From contig OW818656.1 of assembly GCA_942492965.1 (NCBI GenBank), forward strand, positions 682,001 to 746,000: 64,000 bases of DNA. The letters are read 5' to 3'. The translations under genes were made by a program, and so were the position numbers. Origin of the DNA: Sphingosinicella sp942492965 (GTDB lineage: Bacteria > Pseudomonadota > Alphaproteobacteria > Sphingomonadales > Sphingomonadaceae). Below are positions 7,973-15,031 of this stretch, piece by piece. Under the pieces are notes generated by a model that did no database searches, was not told where the DNA came from, and worked only from the letters and a program-made list of their open reading frames with translations. Within the stretch, counting starts at the first letter, position 1. The number at the start of each line of letters is the position of its first letter.

Positions 7973-9391
7973 ATGACCGACCCGACCCGCCTGTTTTATT
8001 CGCAGCTCGACCCGGCCCGCGCCGAACGCGTCGTCGCAGACGTTCTCGCCGGCACCGACGACGGCGAACTCTACATGCAGCACACCGTCGCCGAGAGCTT
8101 CAGCTTCGACGACGGCCGCATGAAATCCGCGAGCTTCGACACGACGCAGGGCTTCGGCCTGCGCGGCGTTTCGGGTGAGACCACTGCCTTCGCGCACGCC
8201 AACGAGATCAGCGAGGCCGCGATCCGCCGCGCCGGCGAAACCGTGGCACTGGTGCGCGGCGGGCATGGCGGTACGCTGGCCGCGCCGCCCGCGCGAACCA
8301 ACCGCAAGCTCTACGTGGACGACGACCCGATCAGCGCGATCCCCTTTGCGCGCAAGGTGGCGCTGCTGGAGCGAATCGACGCCGCGGCGCGGGCGCGCGA
8401 TCCGCGCGTCGTGCAGGTCTCGGCCTCGCTCACCGCGAGCTGGTCCGCGATCGAGATTCTGCGCGGCGACGGATTCCGCGCGTCCGACATCCGGCCGCTG
8501 GTGCGCATCAACGTGCAGATCGTCGCCGAGAAGGACGGGCGCCGCGAGACCGGATTCCACGGCGTCGGCGGGCGCTACCTCTACGACCAGCTGTTCGAGG
8601 ATGCGACGTGGGAACGCGCCATCGACATCGCGCTCGCGCAGGCGCTGGTGAACCTCGATGCGGTCGCCGCGCCGGCAGGCGAGATGACCGTGGTGCTGGG
8701 CCCCGGCTGGCCGGGCGTGCTGCTGCACGAGGCGGTCGGGCACGGCCTCGAAGGTGATTTCAACCGCAAGGGCGCATCCACCTTTTCCGGCAAGCTCGGC
8801 GAGCGCGTAGCGTCGCCCGGCGTCACCATCGTGGACGACGGCAGCATCGAGCACCGGCGCGGGTCGCTCACCATCGACGACGAGGGCACGCCGACGGGCC
8901 GCACCGTCCTGATCGAGGACGGCATCCTGAAGGGCTACATGCAGGACCGGCTGAACGCCCGCCTGATGGGTGTGAACCCTACCGGCAACGGCCGCCGCGA
9001 AAGCTTCGCGCACGCGCCGATGCCGCGCATGACGAACACGTTCATGCTGGCGGGCAAAGACGATCCGGCCGAGATTCTCTCCCGCGCCAAATCCGGCATT
9101 TACGCGAAGAGCTTCGGTGGCGGGCAGGTGGACATCACGAGCGGCAAGTTCGTGTTTTCCTGCACCGAGGCGTACCGGATCGAAAACGGCAAGCTCGGCG
9201 CCCCCATCAAGGGCGCGACGCTGATCGGATCCGGGCCGGAAGCGATGCAGAAGGTCGTCGCCATCGGCAATGACCTCGAACTCGACGAAGGCGTCGGTAT
9301 CTGCGGCAAGGGCGGGCAATCGGTGCCCGCGGGCGTAGGCCAGCCGACACTGATGCTGGAAGGCTTGACGGTGGGCGGCACCGCCGCCTGA
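7973..9391 (+). CDS. tldD: Metalloprotease TldD
   Basis: TldD pairs with TldE/PmbA to form a zinc metalloprotease of family U62 that degrades unfolded peptides and matures some peptide natural products. The 472-residue protein has the zinc-binding HEAVGH at residues 252-257 and the distal ligand Cys397 in GKFVFSCTEAY. The C-terminal glycine-rich GICGKGGQSVPAGVGQPTLML is highly conserved. No tldE is present in the window, so the partner must be encoded elsewhere. It is followed 17 bp later by the flavin-binding protein gene. Confidence 0.95.
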   Translation: MTDPTRLFYSQLDPARAERVVADVLAGTDDGELYMQHTVAESFSFDDGRMKSASFDTTQGFGLRGVSGETTAFAHANEISEAAIRRAGETVALVRGGHGGTLAAPPARTNRKLYVDDDPISAIPFARKVALLERIDAAARARDPRVVQVSASLTASWSAIEILRGDGFRASDIRPLVRINVQIVAEKDGRRETGFHGVGGRYLYDQLFEDATWERAIDIALAQALVNLDAVAAPAGEMTVVLGPGWPGVLLHEAVGHGLEGDFNRKGASTFSGKLGERVASPGVTIVDDGSIEHRRGSLTIDDEGTPTGRTVLIEDGILKGYMQDRLNARLMGVNPTGNGRRESFAHAPMPRMTNTFMLAGKDDPAEILSRAKSGIYAKSFGGGQVDITSGKFVFSCTEAYRIENGKLGAPIKGATLIGSGPEAMQKVVAIGNDLELDEGVGICGKGGQSVPAGVGQPTLMLEGLTVGGTAA

Positions 9392-9408
9392 GACGGGAGA
9401 ACGAGCAC

Positions 9409-9975
9409 GTGGCGGACTTCTTCGACGCACTGACCGACGAGCACATCGCCTTCATCACCCGCCAGCCCGTTTTCTTCGTGGCGACCGCCGCGCCGGACGC
9501 GCGCATCAACCTCAGCCCCAAGGGCTATGATTGCTTCCGCGTGCTCGGGCCGAAGCGCATCGCCTATCTCGATCTCGGCGGTTCGGGAAACGAAACGCAC
9601 GCGCACCTCGCGGCGGACGGGCGCATCACGCTGATGTTCTGCGCGTTCGACAACCCCGCGCTTATCTTCCGCATCTATGGGCACGGACGGCCGGTGCTGC
9701 CGCAGGACGCGGATTGGGATGCGCTCGCGGCGCATTTCACGATCCTGCCCGGCACGCGGCAGATCTTCGACATCACGGTGGAGAGCACGCAGACGAGCTG
9801 CGGCTGGGGCGTGCCGCACATGACGCTGGAGCGCGAGCGGCCGACGCTGGTGAAATACCACAAGCAGGCGGGCACCGATCCATCCGCCTGGGTGAAGCGC
9901 CGTGCCGACCGCACGCGGAGCATCGACGGGCTGCCGGTCCGCGTCACCGACCGCTACGTGAGCGAGGACGCCTGA
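9409..9975 (+). CDS. Pyridoxamine 5'-phosphate oxidase-like flavin-binding protein
   Basis: This 188-residue protein has the split-barrel fold of the pyridoxamine-phosphate oxidase superfamily, which binds FMN, F420 or heme. The conserved opening is FVATAAPDARINLSPKGYDCFRVLG, followed by the beta-barrel strands RIAYLDLGGSGNETHAHL and ITLMFCAFDNPALIFRIYGHG. Members close to this one are poorly characterised and are not vitamin B6 enzymes in most cases. The GTG start at 9409 has GGGAGA 9 bp upstream. The stop overlaps the DUF2007 gene start (TGATG), so the two are probably co-translated. Confidence 0.8.
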   Translation: MADFFDALTDEHIAFITRQPVFFVATAAPDARINLSPKGYDCFRVLGPKRIAYLDLGGSGNETHAHLAADGRITLMFCAFDNPALIFRIYGHGRPVLPQDADWDALAAHFTILPGTRQIFDITVESTQTSCGWGVPHMTLERERPTLVKYHKQAGTDPSAWVKRRADRTRSIDGLPVRVTDRYVSEDA

Positions 9976-10181
9976 TGCCGCTCGCGATGGTCCGCGAATA
10001 TTCGACCCGCATCGATGCCGATGTCGCCCGCCTTGCGCTCGAGGCGGAGGGAATTCCGGCGGTGCTGTTCGACGCGGGCGTATCGAGCCTCGGGCTCGGG
10101 CCGATCGCTTCGGCACGGCTGATGGTCGATGAAAGCGACGTCGATCGCGCAAAAGCGATTCTGGACCGCGACGCCGCTTAA
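9975..10181 (+). CDS. DUF2007 domain protein
   Basis: This 68-residue protein matches the DUF2007 pattern: REYSTRIDADVARLALEAEGIPAVLFD, then a loop, then a second beta-alpha unit ARLMVDESDVDRAKAILD. The fold is ferredoxin-like and related to PII-type proteins; it has been described as a putative signal-transducing domain, with no established function. The ATG at 9975 overlaps the preceding stop. Lying next to glnK, it might seem part of nitrogen control, but the sigma-54 promoter between them argues for separate transcription. Confidence 0.75.
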   Translation: MPLAMVREYSTRIDADVARLALEAEGIPAVLFDAGVSSLGLGPIASARLMVDESDVDRAKAILDRDAA

Positions 10182-10198
10182 ACTTTCGTCAACTTCCT

Positions 10199-10215
10199 CG
10201 CCTAGAATCTAGGCG
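10199..10215. promoter_or_regulatory. 17-bp inverted repeat between DUF2007 and glnK
   Basis: CGCCTAG-AAT-CTAGGCG is a perfect 7-3-7 inverted repeat about 108-124 bp upstream of the predicted glnK transcription start. A third half site CGCCTA lies at 10229-10234. The distance is where an enhancer-binding activator such as NtrC would sit, but the sequence does not match the NtrC consensus. It could also be a hairpin ending the upstream operon, though no T-run follows. Confidence 0.4.
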
Positions 10216-10296
10216 CACGCGCTTCATCGCCTAAATTTTAATCACAAATCTGCTGAAACGGGACTGGAGTCGCGCGTTTTGCTGCGCTGCAGCAGT

Positions 10297-10312
10297 TGGC
10301 ACGCATCATGCA
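10297..10312 (+). promoter_or_regulatory. Sigma-54 (RpoN) promoter of glnK-amtB
   Basis: TGGCACG-CATC-ATGCA matches the -24/-12 consensus with the invariant GG and GC exactly 12 bp apart. Transcription would start near 10323, 28 bp before the glnK ATG. An imperfect dyad GCTGC-GCT-GCAGC lies just upstream at 10281-10293. RpoN control of glnK-amtB through NtrC is well known in proteobacteria, so this assignment is strong. Confidence 0.85.
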
Positions 10313-10350
10313 AAACGCCTCCCCGGCACAACCACAGGAGGGGGCAAGGC

Positions 10351-10689
10351 ATGAAGCTGATCATTGCTATCATCAAGCCGTTCAAGCTCGATCCGGTACG
10401 GGAAGCCCTGAGCGACATCGGCGTACAGGGACTGACCGTGACGGAGGTAAAAGGTTACGGGCGCCAGAAGGGCCACACCGAGGTCTACCGCGGCGCGGAA
10501 TACACCGTGAACATGGTCCCGAAACTCAAGCTTGAGATCGTCACCGCCGACGACCTTGCTCCGCGCGTCGTTGAAACCATCTCCGCCGCTGCTGCGACCG
10601 GAAGCATTGGCGACGGCAAGATCTTCACGCTCGACGTCGGCGGCGCGGTGCGCATCCGCACGGGCGAGACCAACGAAACCGCTCTTTAG
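10351..10689 (+). CDS. glnK: Nitrogen regulatory protein P-II (GlnK)
   Basis: This is a 112-residue PII signal protein that senses 2-oxoglutarate and ATP/ADP and binds AmtB to block ammonium entry when nitrogen is plentiful. The T-loop GRQKGHTEVYRGAEY carries the uridylylation Tyr51, and the C-terminal signature TGSIGDGKIFTLDV is intact. A strong ribosome site (AGGAGGGGG) precedes the ATG. The gene sits 17 bp before amtB behind the sigma-54 promoter, which is the standard glnK-amtB arrangement and argues for GlnK rather than the glnA-linked GlnB. Confidence 0.95.
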   Translation: MKLIIAIIKPFKLDPVREALSDIGVQGLTVTEVKGYGRQKGHTEVYRGAEYTVNMVPKLKLEIVTADDLAPRVVETISAAAATGSIGDGKIFTLDVGGAVRIRTGETNETAL

Positions 10690-10706
10690 AAGACTGGGGG
10701 TAAGGA

Positions 10707-12056
10707 ATGAAACCAACTCTTGGATTGGCAGGACGCGCGCTGGCTTTCAGCGCCCCGTTGCTGTTTTCACTGCCGGCCTTCGCACAGGAAGCGGCTGCGG
10801 CCGTGCCGGTTCCCGACAAAGGCGACACCGCCTGGATGATGGTGGCGACTGTGCTCGTCATGGCCATGATCGTCCCCGGCCTTGCGCTGTTCTATGGTGG
10901 CCTCGTCCGCACCAAGAACATGCTCTCGGTGCTCACCCAGATCATCGCCGTGGCGAGCCTCGCCATGGTCCTGTGGGTGATGGTCGGTTACGGCTTCTCG
11001 TTCGGCGGCGACGCGAACCAGTTCCTCTCCACCGGCAAGTTCTTCCTTGCGGGCGTGACGGCGGATTCGACCGTCGCGACCTTCACGGACGGCGTGGTGA
11101 TCCCGGAATTCGTGTTCATCGCATTCCAGATGACGTTCTCGGCGATTACCGTCGCGCTCGTTGTCGGTGGCCTTGTCGAGCGCATGAAGTTCTCGGGCCT
11201 GATGGTCTTCGCCATCGTCTGGCTGCTGATCGTCTATTACCCGATCGCGCACATGGTCTGGTATCTCGGCGGCACGGATGAGGCCACCGGCCTGATCTTC
11301 GGCTGGGGCGCGCTGGACTTCGCCGGCGGTACGGTCGTCCACATCAACGCCGGTGTCTCGGCGCTGGTCGGCGCGATCATCCTCGGCAAGCGTCTCGGCT
11401 ACCAGAAGGAAGTCATGGCGCCGCACTCGCTGACCATGACGCTGATCGGCACCGGTCTGCTGTGGGTGGGCTGGTTCGGCTTCAACGCCGGCTCGGCTCT
11501 GGAAGCGAATGGTTCGGCGGGCCTCGCGCTCATCAACACCTTCGTCGCAACGGCTGCCGCCGTTCTGTTCTGGATGCTCACCGAGCGCGTGCTCGGCCAC
11601 AAGAGCTCGCTGCTCGGTGCCTGCTCGGGCGCCATCGCGGGTCTCGTGGCGATCACGCCGGCGGCGGGCAACTCCGGTCCGTTCGGCGCCATCCTGCTCG
11701 GTGCGATCGCAGCCATCGCCTGCTGCATCTTCGTGATGAAGATCAAGGCGAAGCTCGGCTTCGACGACTCGCTCGACGCGTTCGGCATCCACGGCGTGGG
11801 CGGCATCATCGGTTCCATCGGCACGGCAGTCACCATGCTGCCGGCGCTCGGCGGACCGGGTGCTGAAGACTATGCCATGGGCGCCCAGCTCATCATCCAG
11901 ATCCAGGCGGTCTTGGTCGCCATCATCTGGGCAGCGGTGGGTTCGGCGATTGCCTTCGGTATCGCCAAGGTCGTCACCGGCCTGCGCGTCACCGAGGAAG
12001 TCGAGCGCGAAGGCCTCGACCTCGGCGAACACGGTGAACGCGCCTACAACTACTGA
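10707..12056 (+). CDS. amtB: Ammonium transporter AmtB
   Basis: AmtB is a trimeric inner-membrane ammonium channel. The 449 residues begin with a signal sequence ending in SLPAFAQE, followed by 11 membrane helices. Family landmarks are GLALFYGGLVRTKNMLSVL, the TWDFAGGTVVH-like region (here WGALDFAGGTVVHINAG), and DDSLDAFGIHGVGGIIGS containing one of the twin pore histidines. It is co-transcribed with glnK and ends at a strong terminator. Confidence 0.96.
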   Translation: MKPTLGLAGRALAFSAPLLFSLPAFAQEAAAAVPVPDKGDTAWMMVATVLVMAMIVPGLALFYGGLVRTKNMLSVLTQIIAVASLAMVLWVMVGYGFSFGGDANQFLSTGKFFLAGVTADSTVATFTDGVVIPEFVFIAFQMTFSAITVALVVGGLVERMKFSGLMVFAIVWLLIVYYPIAHMVWYLGGTDEATGLIFGWGALDFAGGTVVHINAGVSALVGAIILGKRLGYQKEVMAPHSLTMTLIGTGLLWVGWFGFNAGSALEANGSAGLALINTFVATAAAVLFWMLTERVLGHKSSLLGACSGAIAGLVAITPAAGNSGPFGAILLGAIAAIACCIFVMKIKAKLGFDDSLDAFGIHGVGGIIGSIGTAVTMLPALGGPGAEDYAMGAQLIIQIQAVLVAIIWAAVGSAIAFGIAKVVTGLRVTEEVEREGLDLGEHGERAYNY

Positions 12057-12078
12057 GTTCAGTACCTGCGTAAATCCC

Positions 12079-12117
12079 GGGGGCGGTGTGGGAGACCACG
12101 CCGCCCCCTCTCCTTTT
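12079..12117 (+). terminator. Rho-independent terminator after amtB
   Basis: A 13-bp stem with one G-T wobble (left arm 12079-12091, right arm 12096-12108) closes on a GAGA loop and is followed by TCTCCTTTT. It ends glnK-amtB. It also separates that operon from the convergent arfB gene, whose stop lies at 12117-12119. Confidence 0.85.
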
Positions 12118-12536
12118 CAGAGGTCCGAAGGTTTGCGGCGCAGTGCCTTCACCTTGCCGCGTCCGGTCTTGGCGTCGGTACGGCGCGCCTTCGCGGCCTT
12201 GCCCGGCTTCGTCTTGACGCGCGGGGTCGGCGGCACGGCGGCTTCCGAGAGCAGCGCGACAAGACGCGCCTCCGCATCCTCGCGGTTCATCTCCTGCGTG
12301 CGGAAGCGATCGGCGCGTAGCACGATCACCCCCTCCAGCGTCAGCCGCCGCCCCGCGAGCCGCGCGGCGCGGCGCTTGACCGCCTCGGGCAGCGACGGCG
12401 ACCGCGCCAGATCGAAGCGCAGCTCGACCGCGGTTGAAACCTTGTTGACGTTCTGGCCCCCGGGGCCGCTTGCGCGGATGAAGCTGAGCGTGATCTCTGA
12501 TGGATCGATCGCGAGCCCGCGCCCGATGGAGATCAT
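12117..12536 (-). CDS. arfB: Alternative ribosome-rescue factor ArfB (peptidyl-tRNA hydrolase)
   Basis: ArfB (YaeJ) rescues ribosomes stalled on mRNAs without a stop codon by hydrolysing peptidyl-tRNA. The GGQ catalytic motif is at residues 26-28 in ASGPGGQNVNKVSTAVELRF. The C-terminal tail is basic and lysine/arginine-rich (KTKPGKAAKARRTDAK, RRKP), as required to lie in the empty mRNA channel. The 139-residue length fits. The ATG at 12536 overlaps the fatty acid hydroxylase stop by 4 bp, making it the last gene of a four-gene minus-strand run. Confidence 0.93.
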   Translation of the reverse strand: MISIGRGLAIDPSEITLSFIRASGPGGQNVNKVSTAVELRFDLARSPSLPEAVKRRAARLAGRRLTLEGVIVLRADRFRTQEMNREDAEARLVALLSEAAVPPTPRVKTKPGKAAKARRTDAKTGRGKVKALRRKPSDL

Positions 12537-13438
12537 TCGGCGGGCTCTGCCACAAGCCGCGCCTGCCGCTCCGCCCAGCGCGCCTTGATCGTTTCCGACG
12601 TGTCGCGGCTGCCGTCATGGCTCCAGCCCGGCGGCTTCACCATGTAGTTCCAGCGCGCGCTCCACGTTGGCGCGTGCCATACGTCCTTCGCGATGCCGAT
12701 CCATTCGTGGAACGCCGTCCACAGCACATTGAAGCTGCCGAGATTCTTGACGATGCCGTAGCGGCAAGGCTCGTCGTCGCGCTCAGGCTCGAACGTGCCG
12801 AACATCCTGTCCCAGATGATGAACATGCCCGCGTAGTTCTTGTCGAGATAGCGCGGGTTCGTCGCGTGGTGGACACGGTGGTGCGAGGGCGTGTTCATCA
12901 CCGCCTCGAACCAGCGCGGCATCCGCCCGACGACCTCGGTGTGAATCCAGAACTGGTAGACGAGGTTGATCGCGGAGGCGAACAGCACCATCGCCGGATC
13001 GAAGACGAGGAACAGCGGCATCCGGAAGATGAACGCGAGTGCGAAGAAGCCGGTCCACGTCTGCCGGAGCGCCGTGGAGAGATTATAGTGCTGGCTCGAA
13101 TGATGGATGACGTGCGCCGCCCAGAACCAGCGCACGCGGTGCGCGCTCCGGTGGAACACGTAGTAGGCGAGATCGTCGGCGAGGATGCAGAGCGCGAATA
13201 CCCACCAGTGCCAGCCAAGGTCGACAATCGCGAACTGATGCAGCCAGTAGGCCGCAGCGATCACCGCACCGCCCGTGAGGAGGCTCGCGATCGTACTGCC
13301 GAAGCCCATGACGAGCGAGGTGGCGGTATCGCGCCACTCATACTCGCCGCGTCCGCCGAAGCGGACCCACAGCACCTCCGCCACCATCAGCAGGATGAAC
13401 GCCGGAATGGCGAGCGCAACGGGATCGGGCAAGTCCAT
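12533..13438 (-). CDS. Fatty acid hydroxylase / sterol desaturase family membrane protein
   Basis: This is a di-iron integral membrane oxygenase of the fatty acid hydroxylase superfamily. The histidine clusters that hold the iron pair are present: HRSAH at 96-100, HVIHHSSQH at 109-117 and HHRVHH at 186-191, with His166 between them. Four or so hydrophobic segments flank these. The substrate is unknown; relatives hydroxylate sterols, ceramides, carotenoids or alkyl lipids. It lies 5 bp after the unknown anchored-protein gene and overlaps arfB by 4 bp. Co-occurrence with the DUF442 gene upstream may point to lipid or sulfide metabolism, but that is speculative. Confidence 0.88.
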   Translation of the reverse strand: MDLPDPVALAIPAFILLMVAEVLWVRFGGRGEYEWRDTATSLVMGFGSTIASLLTGGAVIAAAYWLHQFAIVDLGWHWWVFALCILADDLAYYVFHRSAHRVRWFWAAHVIHHSSQHYNLSTALRQTWTGFFALAFIFRMPLFLVFDPAMVLFASAINLVYQFWIHTEVVGRMPRWFEAVMNTPSHHRVHHATNPRYLDKNYAGMFIIWDRMFGTFEPERDDEPCRYGIVKNLGSFNVLWTAFHEWIGIAKDVWHAPTWSARWNYMVKPPGWSHDGSRDTSETIKARWAERQARLVAEPAE

Positions 13439-13443
13439 CGATC

Positions 13444-13836
13444 TTATCCAGCCTGTGCCCGCAGCCGCGCGGCAAGCGTTTCCGCCGCTTCCGCGCCGAT
13501 CCGCAGGCGAACCGCGCCGAACATGGGATCACCGCTCTCCACGATCAAGTCAGCGCTTTCGACAGTCACCTGCACCGGCGCGGTGAGCCCCCGCACCGCC
13601 CAGTGCGATCCGTGCGGCTTGATGAGTGCGAAACGCCCGCCCTGCCCCGAAACCAGCGCGCCGCCGTCTGCGCCGACCGCGACATCCTCCGCCACGAACC
13701 CGGCAAGCGTGAATTCGGCGAGATCGGCCGCCGCCTTCGGATCGAGACCCGCCGCCGGACGCCGCACGCCAAGCCAGCGCGCCAGCAGGACCACGAGCGC
13801 GATGCCGCCGATCGAGATCAGCGTCTGGCCGAGCAT
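13444..13836 (-). CDS. Unknown membrane-anchored protein
   Basis: This 130-residue protein starts with one hydrophobic helix (LGQTLISIGGIALVVLLARWLG) and continues as a soluble domain with beta-rich segments such as GGRFALIKPHGSHWAVRGL and PVQVTVESADLIVESGDP. The N-terminus likely anchors it in the inner membrane. I recognise no family. It starts 4 bp after the DUF442 gene and ends 5 bp before the hydroxylase gene, so it is embedded in a tight operon. The ATG at 13836 is chosen because it opens the hydrophobic helix and follows the upstream stop. Confidence 0.7.
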   Translation of the reverse strand: MLGQTLISIGGIALVVLLARWLGVRRPAAGLDPKAAADLAEFTLAGFVAEDVAVGADGGALVSGQGGRFALIKPHGSHWAVRGLTAPVQVTVESADLIVESGDPMFGAVRLRIGAEAAETLAARLRAQAG

Positions 13837-13840
13837 GGTG

Positions 13841-14260
13841 TTACCGCGCCGCCATCTGCTGCATGACGCCGTAGATCGGCGATAGATCGTATCCTGCGGC
13901 GCGCGCGGCCTCTGCCAGCGCATCGGCATCCTTGCCCGCCGAAGCTTCGGCAAGCCCCCAAAGCATCGTCGAGCGTGTGCCCGAACGGCAGAACATCAGC
14001 GTGTTCTGGCCTTCGAGCGCCTTGCGCACCGCCTCGATCATGTCAGGCGTGATGCCGCCGTGCGACATCGGGATATAGGCATAAGCGAGCCCTTCGGCCG
14101 CTGCCGCCGCCGCGATCGTCTCGCCCGGGGGCTGATCGGGGGCTTCGCTATCCGGCCGGTTGTTGATGATCGCGGTGAAGCCCGCCGCCTTCGCGGCGCC
14201 GACATCGGCAGCCGTGATCTGCGGCGCGACCGAAACGGTTTCGCTGAGCTTCAGGAACAT
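13841..14260 (-). CDS. DUF442 (TIGR01244) protein-tyrosine-phosphatase-like protein
   Basis: This 139-residue protein belongs to the DUF442 family, also found as the phosphatase-like domain of Blh sulfur-metabolism proteins. It keeps the CX5R catalytic loop as CRSGTRS (Cys91, Arg96), with the upstream NNRPDSEAPDQP and PMSHGGITPDMI motifs that mark the family. The likely role is phosphatase or sulfur-transferase chemistry; neither is proven. The ATG at 14260 is favoured over 14272 because GGAGGAAA lies directly before it. It heads the four-gene operon with the unknown anchored protein, the hydroxylase and arfB. Confidence 0.85.
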   Translation of the reverse strand: MFLKLSETVSVAPQITAADVGAAKAAGFTAIINNRPDSEAPDQPPGETIAAAAAAEGLAYAYIPMSHGGITPDMIEAVRKALEGQNTLMFCRSGTRSTMLWGLAEASAGKDADALAEAARAAGYDLSPIYGVMQQMAAR

Positions 14261-14289
14261 GGTTTCCTCCACAAGGGCCGGGCACGGGC

Positions 14290-14901
14290 GTGCATGGCGT
14301 TCATGCCTCGTCTATCGTGTACGAACGAGACTGGCGACCAAAACAGCATGGGAGGCGCCCTATCAACATTCCCAATCTGCTCACCATCTTCCGGCTGCTC
14401 CTTGTGGCGCCAATGGCGCTGTACCTGATTTCGGGCGACCTGACGCGCGCGGGCATCCTCTTCGCTGTCGCCGCCATCACCGATGCCGTGGACGGCTGGA
14501 TCGCGCGGCGGTGGAACATCGTCACGACGTTCGGGCGACTGATGGACCCGATTGCCGACAAGCTGCTCGTCGGCACCGCCGTTGCGCTCCTGTGGTGGAC
14601 GGAGCTGCTGCCGGGCTGGTTCGCGCTCGTCGTCGCAGGGCGCGAAAGCTCCGTGCTCGCCGCGAGCGCCTGGGCCCGCGCACGCGGGCACGCCGACGAA
14701 CTGCGCCCCGGCCTTTTCGGCAAGGCGGGAAACGCGGTGCAGATGCTGCTCGTGGCGCTGATTCTGCTACCGCTGCCGCCCGCGCTCAAATCGCCACTTC
14801 TGCTGCAAGCCCTGATGATTGCAGCAACTTTCCTGACGATCGTTTCGGCCGTACACTATGCTCAGCGCTGGAAACGCTCTCGACACGAAACGGATGCGTA
14901 A
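14290..14901 (+). CDS. CDP-alcohol phosphatidyltransferase (PgsA-like)
   Basis: This integral membrane enzyme transfers a phosphatidyl group from CDP-diacylglycerol to an alcohol, most likely glycerol 3-phosphate. The signature D-x2-DG-x2-AR-x8-G-x3-D-x3-D is complete (Asp65, Asp68, Gly69, Ala72, Arg73, Gly82, Asp86, Asp90, counted from 14290). About four further membrane helices follow. The start is unclear. GTG codons at 14290 and 14317 lack a ribosome site, while a GGGAGG at 14350-14355 is well placed before ATC 14362, which begins the conserved NIPNLLTIFRLL. Phosphatidylglycerophosphate synthase is the likeliest role, but cardiolipin-synthase-type members are not excluded. Confidence 0.85.
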   Translation: MHGVHASSIVYERDWRPKQHGRRPINIPNLLTIFRLLLVAPMALYLISGDLTRAGILFAVAAITDAVDGWIARRWNIVTTFGRLMDPIADKLLVGTAVALLWWTELLPGWFALVVAGRESSVLAASAWARARGHADELRPGLFGKAGNAVQMLLVALILLPLPPALKSPLLLQALMIAATFLTIVSAVHYAQRWKRSRHETDA

Positions 14902-15031
14902 TGTCCCGTCTACTATGCGCTCCACCCGGCTTTCCGGAGGGGCGCGATTGAAACCGTCATCATTTGCAGCGCATGAGCGGCCGGCGCGAGCGGGGGCCTC
15001 GCGCGGCAAGGCGGCAATGAGGTTGGCGAAC

